DNA from: Daedaleopsis sinensis
Lineage: Eukaryota > Basidiomycota > Agaricomycetes > Polyporales > Polyporaceae
Direction of reading: 5' to 3'
NCBI GenBank assembly: GCA_033807695.1
Contig: CM066308.1
Span: forward strand, 2,356,001 to 2,420,000
DNA: 64,000 nt
Positions 58,956 through 64,000 of this stretch are shown here, one piece after another. The translations under genes were made by a program, and so were the position numbers. Within the stretch, counting starts at the first letter, position 1. The number at the start of each line of letters is the position of its first letter. Below the pieces are notes generated by a model. The model did no database searches. It was given only the letters and a program-made list of their open reading frames with translations, and had not been told where the DNA came from.

Positions 58956-61900
58956 TTAAGTATGCATGCAATGACCGTTGACCACCACACCACTCCCGAC
59001 CACCTGCGAACCACTGTCATTGGACAGTATGGTCACGCTGTGCGCCAAAAGGAACCCTGGGGATCCCGCACCCAACTCAGTGAGACTCACGAATATGAAC
59101 TCCGTGACCACTTTAGCCCCGACAGCAATCTGCTTAAAGTCAACGTCCAGCGCGCGACCTTGAGGATTATGCTGATGAATCGCGCTATGGACCCGACTCC
59201 TCCCCTTCAGGACGGTCAACGATTGTCATTACACACAACGAGAATATGTGACACGCACCCCGACTACAGTTGCGGCGACCACAACGCGCACCCGTGGCGA
59301 AACCGATTGAGGCTCAGCGCGACCCTCAATTTTCGCCCATAACTTTGCGATGGTCATCATATCCCCGGAGCGGGTCAGCTCCATCTCGAATGATGCAATC
59401 GTCGCACACCCCGTAAATCTGCTGATCCGATCGGCGGCGGTCACTGTGCCAACGACACACAAGTGTACGGGACCATGCTGATCGCACAGCATGTCAAGTC
59501 CGCGAAGAGACCGGAGTGAAAGATTCTCGAGGTGCGCATAACTAGCATTGACCCAGGGCCACGAAGTGTACTTGCCGCCATACACGCGTGAAAGATTGCT
59601 ATGACGCCCACTATCAGAACGTGTTGTATCTGTCGAGCACGGGTACGTACAAGTACACTGGGTCTACACGCCACCCACCTCGGGTGCTGTCGCGAGTGCT
59701 GACAAGACTATAACCCGTATCAGCATTTGATCGAAGTGAACGGCAGCACAGACGTACGCAAAGCCAACCTCACTACCCTCCACGATATGGTCCACGGGGT
59801 CGTCCGCAGGTCTCGTGCTCATGGCGAGCCGTTCGCCACTGTGCACGATTCGAATTGTGGGCAACACCTCGCCTACGGGCACAATACGCGCTCCTAGTAA
59901 GGCGCATGAGCGAGCCTGGGTCGTAGAATTGACTGGCTGAGGGCCCATCCCGAGTGCGTAGCGCGAATACTGGCAAAATCGAAGTAAACAGGATACTTGA
60001 AGCACCGATCGACTGTGTAGGGAGAGAAGGGATGGGGATTTCGAGGAAGGATCGGCCCTTTGACCCCTGCCCCAACCCAGGGCCGACAAACACCTGCAAA
60101 TCGCGGCGTCTTGAGAACACTGTCATTCCACTGAGATCTTCGAATTCCGCGCATTAGAAGCATCCGCGCAGTGTCCGCCGACGATAGCCTCCGTGACTCA
60201 CTGATAGTCCAAATCCTCATCCTCGCCCTCCACCCAATCTCCTCCTTCCCGCACACTCAAGCCTGGTGAGACCACCAGGCCCAATCCACTTGCGACAAGT
60301 GGAACGTCGACTACAGACAGACCTTGTTGATAACTCCGCATGCCGGCAAAAGCGGATGTCGTGTCGGTCTTCTCGTTTTCGAACATGCTAAATGAAATCC
60401 ATACCAATCAGTACCCGACCACTCGCTGATCTCCGACCGACATGTTCTGCGTACCTCCGACCAATCCGCCCTCACTGCCCCTATAGAGGTGAATACTCCG
60501 ATATCTTCTGCTACCAGTACGCGATAATATGTGGTTTAGTAGCCAACGTTGCATCGCGGCTAAGCTCACCGGCTCTCCTACACCGTGCGAGGTGGCTGTG
60601 TAACCTAATCTGACCACCTGAAACGCCCCTGTTTTCGAGCGGACTATGAATTCCCTCGCTGCGCCTGTCACTCTCATCGACTTCTCTTCTCTTCTAGTCT
60701 CTGCTCTGCCGTACTAGATTTCTACCACCCTCTGAAACACTTCGAGAAATTACCACGCACTCTGAGCCGTGTAAACTAGATCGATATCAGCGTACTACGC
60801 TTACTCTATCTTCCTCCTCTTTACATGCCTTCGATCAACTAGTACCAAACCTATGCCTTACTACGGAAACCAGTACTGTCTGCGACAAGCCACGCCGACC
60901 ACAGCGCCAGGACCCGCCTCCGGTCCTGCGACCACCGATAAGCGATAGCCTAGTAGAAACCCGATCATCTCCTCCCGTACGGGCATCCGTACGCCGATCA
61001 CCTCCACGGACACGACACAATTCTGAACAAGCTCGGACGCCCGGATCGCCCTCGCAGCCGAGTTGGGAGTGTACTGCGTCGACGCATCACGAATGTGACT
61101 CTGATCCTGGTGTGAAAGTTAGTGAATTCACGCTAACGCCACGACTTTACACGTACCAGTGCAACTGGCTGGGTGACTATCACCTCTAGAAAATCCGTTG
61201 GATAATTCAACCTCCCACTACTGAGCTCTCGCATCAAGTGTCGGTAAGTCGAGTCATCACCGTCCCCGCCTGGACTAAGGCGGATGGTCAAAATCGACTC
61301 CTCGTCGGATAGAGTGCGCTCCTCGTATGCGAGAAAGCGGGCGATGAACCAAACTTGCATGGGTCGGCCCTGCTGAGAGATAGCCTGCAGATTCCCCCAG
61401 AGCGGCTGGTATTCGTATGGTCCACGTGGCACCTGCTGCAACGGTACCCATGTGAACGCTGTGACATAATTGTCCTCGAACCCTGTCATACGACTAGTTT
61501 GAGTCAGCTTCATCTCGCGCAGACTGCGCACTATCCCCTTACGCGAACACTGCACCGGTGGGTAACCCCGCTACCGCTACGGGTGTAGTCGAAGCAATGC
61601 TATATACTCATCAGTAAAAGCTGCACTCCTAGACCTTAACACTCACTAGATGCAATAATACTCATTGTCCCACAAAGAAGGGACCTCAAAAGCGCCCACT
61701 TCGGTCAAAGTGTACCGAATACCATTGATCTCCACTATGCGAATGACCTGCAAGGGCGTAGGACGCTCGTATGTTGCCCTACTATTGTCAGTTGTAGCAC
61801 ATGACGCCCTATGAAATCACGTACCTCGATGAGATTCCCCGCGGCACCGTTACGCCCTGATAGACAGAGGCGTCCCGCTCCGGATCAACACTGTGCAAGC

Positions 61901-64000
61901 TCAATGACACATTAGACCTTGTCCCTCGCTCAGATGGCAATTTAATAAGACACACCTTGGCATAAGTTCCACTATGGGCGGGTAGACCTACGCACGTCAC
62001 TAACAACTTCACACCAGATGAGAGTTGAATTTATACCTGCCAGATCCTAGTGAAAATAACCATCGCCGGTGAACAAAACGATAAGAGTCGGAACATTCTG
62101 GAATACTAGCAGTACGCGCTCACCTACACTTCATGGGCTGGTCGCACGACTACTCATTTCCGCCCGCCCTATCACTACAGGGCCCGCTCCGTGTGTCCGC
62201 CCGCGTATGCCGAGGAGTAGTTCCCTGACTCACATGATGTTACGCAAACATCTACGACCTATACACAACTCATTCTGACACGTATGCAATCACCTTCACA
62301 CTACATTCGTCGCACTACACTGGTAGCAGGACTACAATACCCATACCCGCCCAGCGCTGATCCTCCCGATATCCACCGCCGTCGCCGGAAGAGAATTATT
62401 GGCGACTATACTCGCGTTGTATCCTATCACACCGACCTGGCACTGCCCATTGCCCCTCGTCCACCTCACTCCGACACACTCCACAAGCATGATGCAACCC
62501 GGTCGAAGGGACGAGACATCCCCAGTAGCCGGTAGTCCATTCGGAGACAGAGTACCAGTACAATTGTGCAGCCGACTTCGGCCCTGTTGTGGTCGTCCTT
62601 TAGTAAGAATGGAAGTGCTAGGTGAGCACTCACCTCATCCCGAACCAGAAATAAGGTGAAACTGTAAGGACATGTCGCGTTTGTCGGACCATCAACCGCC
62701 GCGATACGCCGTATGAGTTGATTCCACGCTGCCGTATCGCAGGGCCGCTGCATGGTTACTGCTAAGCTCACCGCTTCTCCGTCAATACACTCCTCGCGTC
62801 GCAGGACTGCCTCTATCCGGACAACGACCCAGAATTGCGCCGGCCGAGCTTGGTAGGATAGGACGTCGAGGCCGGTAGTTGCGAGGGGTACTAACGATGT
62901 GGGTCTTCCAAGTAAACCGACCACATCAAACCATTCAGTCCTCGCCCGTAACTCTCCGGCAATACTTGTCAACTGGCTGAATACTTGTCATTTGACGACG
63001 GACCACAGGATAGACCCCAACTCACCAATAAATCGTCCTGCGTACTACATGATGCTGAACTCCCCCACTCACTTTAAAAGAACTGCCCGTACGATCAACC
63101 AATGACATATCTATATCACTCTATCACGCACATAAAGCAATATTCTCCCTGCGGTGGATGAACATTCGCATCTGGAATGATCCTGGAATAATCTGAAATG
63201 TGCAACCATCCGCTGCTGGTCTGCTCTGTGACGACTGCACACCAAGTTGAATTAATAAGAGCACTCACGCGTCCTAAACGAATGATAAGACTTACCAACT
63301 TGTCGCCAAACACCATCAGACCTGCCAGCGCTGCGATGCTGCACCCAACTGGCCATGCCTTGATCGCCCTGTGCGTACTACTTGACGATGGAAGGGTGAG
63401 ATGGTAAATAGCGGACCCAATCGACTTCTCCTCCTTAGTCACAATCGGCGGTCCACCCATATTGGCATCGTCAACAGATCCGCAACCTTCTCTTTGTGAA
63501 CTAATACACAATCACCCCAGTCGCCTCCCACACCCGCCTACCATCTCCACCCCGCTCCCAAAAACGGCCCGTCATCATGAACCTCCGCTCCTGCGGACGT
63601 CCCTGGTGAGAGGAGCGTCATACTTCGAACGTGAAGAAACCTCCAACACGGCGCCCCCCCCACACTCACGGCACCGTCGCCGTGAGACCATGCAATACTC
63701 ACAGAATCCGTCACTCGCCGTACTCGCTCTGCCAAATTACACTCCATACGAACGATGCTCTCCGCGGAGAAATCACGATACTTGAGAGACGCCATTCCCT
63801 CCCGGCATCTTATCGCAGATTGTCCATCATACAAGTAATTGTCGACCTACATCATTTTAGACGGGTTCCTAGATCCACAAGTGCGTAGTACTCACCGGTT
63901 CATATGGCCTTACACTGAATGCATGCACCATTGTGGGTTCCGCAACGCATACATTCGCATCCAGGTCCTGCGACATCAAGTGGTGTAGGCTTTGACGATC
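58956..64000 (-). CDS. Large intron-rich gene(s) with a recurring domain, continues past right edge
   Basis: Family not recognised. On the minus strand, coding-like exons appear between short introns all the way to 64000, where the 5' part is missing. A unit of about 100 residues recurs: GLDVLSYQARPAQFWVVVRI with WNQLIRRI (62466-62972); LWGNLQAISQQGRPMQVWFI with YRHLMREL (61133-61555); GLDMLCDQHGPVHLCVVGTV with IAKLWAKI (59229-59585); and the end of another, LHHLMSQDLDANVCVAEPTM (63890-63990). Between them lie other exon-like pieces: IRIVEINGIRYTLTEVGAFE (about 61690), VKLLVTCVGLPAHSGTYAKV-like (61960), ASELVQNCVVSVEVIGVRMP (about 61000), VDDANMGGPPIVTKEEKSIG (63460). The last is VGAKVVTEFIFVSLTELGAG near 59100, with a stop at 58956. 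It could be one gene or two; exon joins are not resolved. Confidence 0.4.

Noticed and set aside
1..64000. tRNA, rRNA and CRISPR features
   Set aside because: I looked for B-box-like GGTTCGA words, rRNA-like blocks and regularly spaced repeats and found none with supporting structure; short RNAs could still be missed.

Overview
The window looks like a nuclear segment of a basidiomycete fungus, probably a mushroom-forming Agaricomycete. Protein genes are cut by many 50-70 nt GT-AG introns. Several fungal housekeeping genes are unambiguous: DDB1, SHE9, cytochrome P450 reductase, ZNG1, YAE1, HUT1, EFL1, a CDC25-type Ras exchange factor, DAD1 and PKC1. They sit beside families that are typical of Agaricomycetes (DUF6533 and DUF6534 membrane proteins). 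I saw no tRNA, rRNA or CRISPR array. All exon boundaries are read by eye.

Layout. 1-5.6 kb: two convergent DUF6533 paralogues (17-1715 plus, 2875-5563 minus) with two inverted copies of a short non-autonomous transposon between or inside them; one copy sits in the last intron of the minus-strand gene. 5.6-7.2 kb: a stretch with a probable decayed gene. 7.2-28.8 kb: a compact gene-dense block of DDB1, a HIT-domain protein, a class I methyltransferase, a DUF6534 membrane protein, SHE9, P450 reductase, a STYX-like pseudophosphatase, ZNG1, YAE1 and HUT1. 29-38.2 kb: two tandem, diverged copies of a large protein of unknown function. 39.6-55.3 kb: EFL1, the Ras exchange factor, an unknown gene, DAD1 and PKC1. 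55.3-64 kb: sparse, with two small plus-strand genes and, at the right edge, fragments of a large minus-strand gene built from a recurring domain that continues out of the window.

The housekeeping genes do not form one pathway, but several pairs share short divergent promoters (HIT/methyltransferase, STYX/ZNG1, YAE1/HUT1). EFL1 and YAE1 serve ribosome biogenesis; CDC25 and PKC1 are signalling hubs for Ras and cell-wall integrity.

The most interesting observations are: a 6-bp-target-site transposon with two well-preserved copies; several micro-exons (4, 10, 12, 12 and 13 nt) whose inclusion exactly restores conserved motifs; a STYX-type protein whose signature arginine is leucine; the tandem pair of large unknown proteins; and the repeated-domain gene at the right end.
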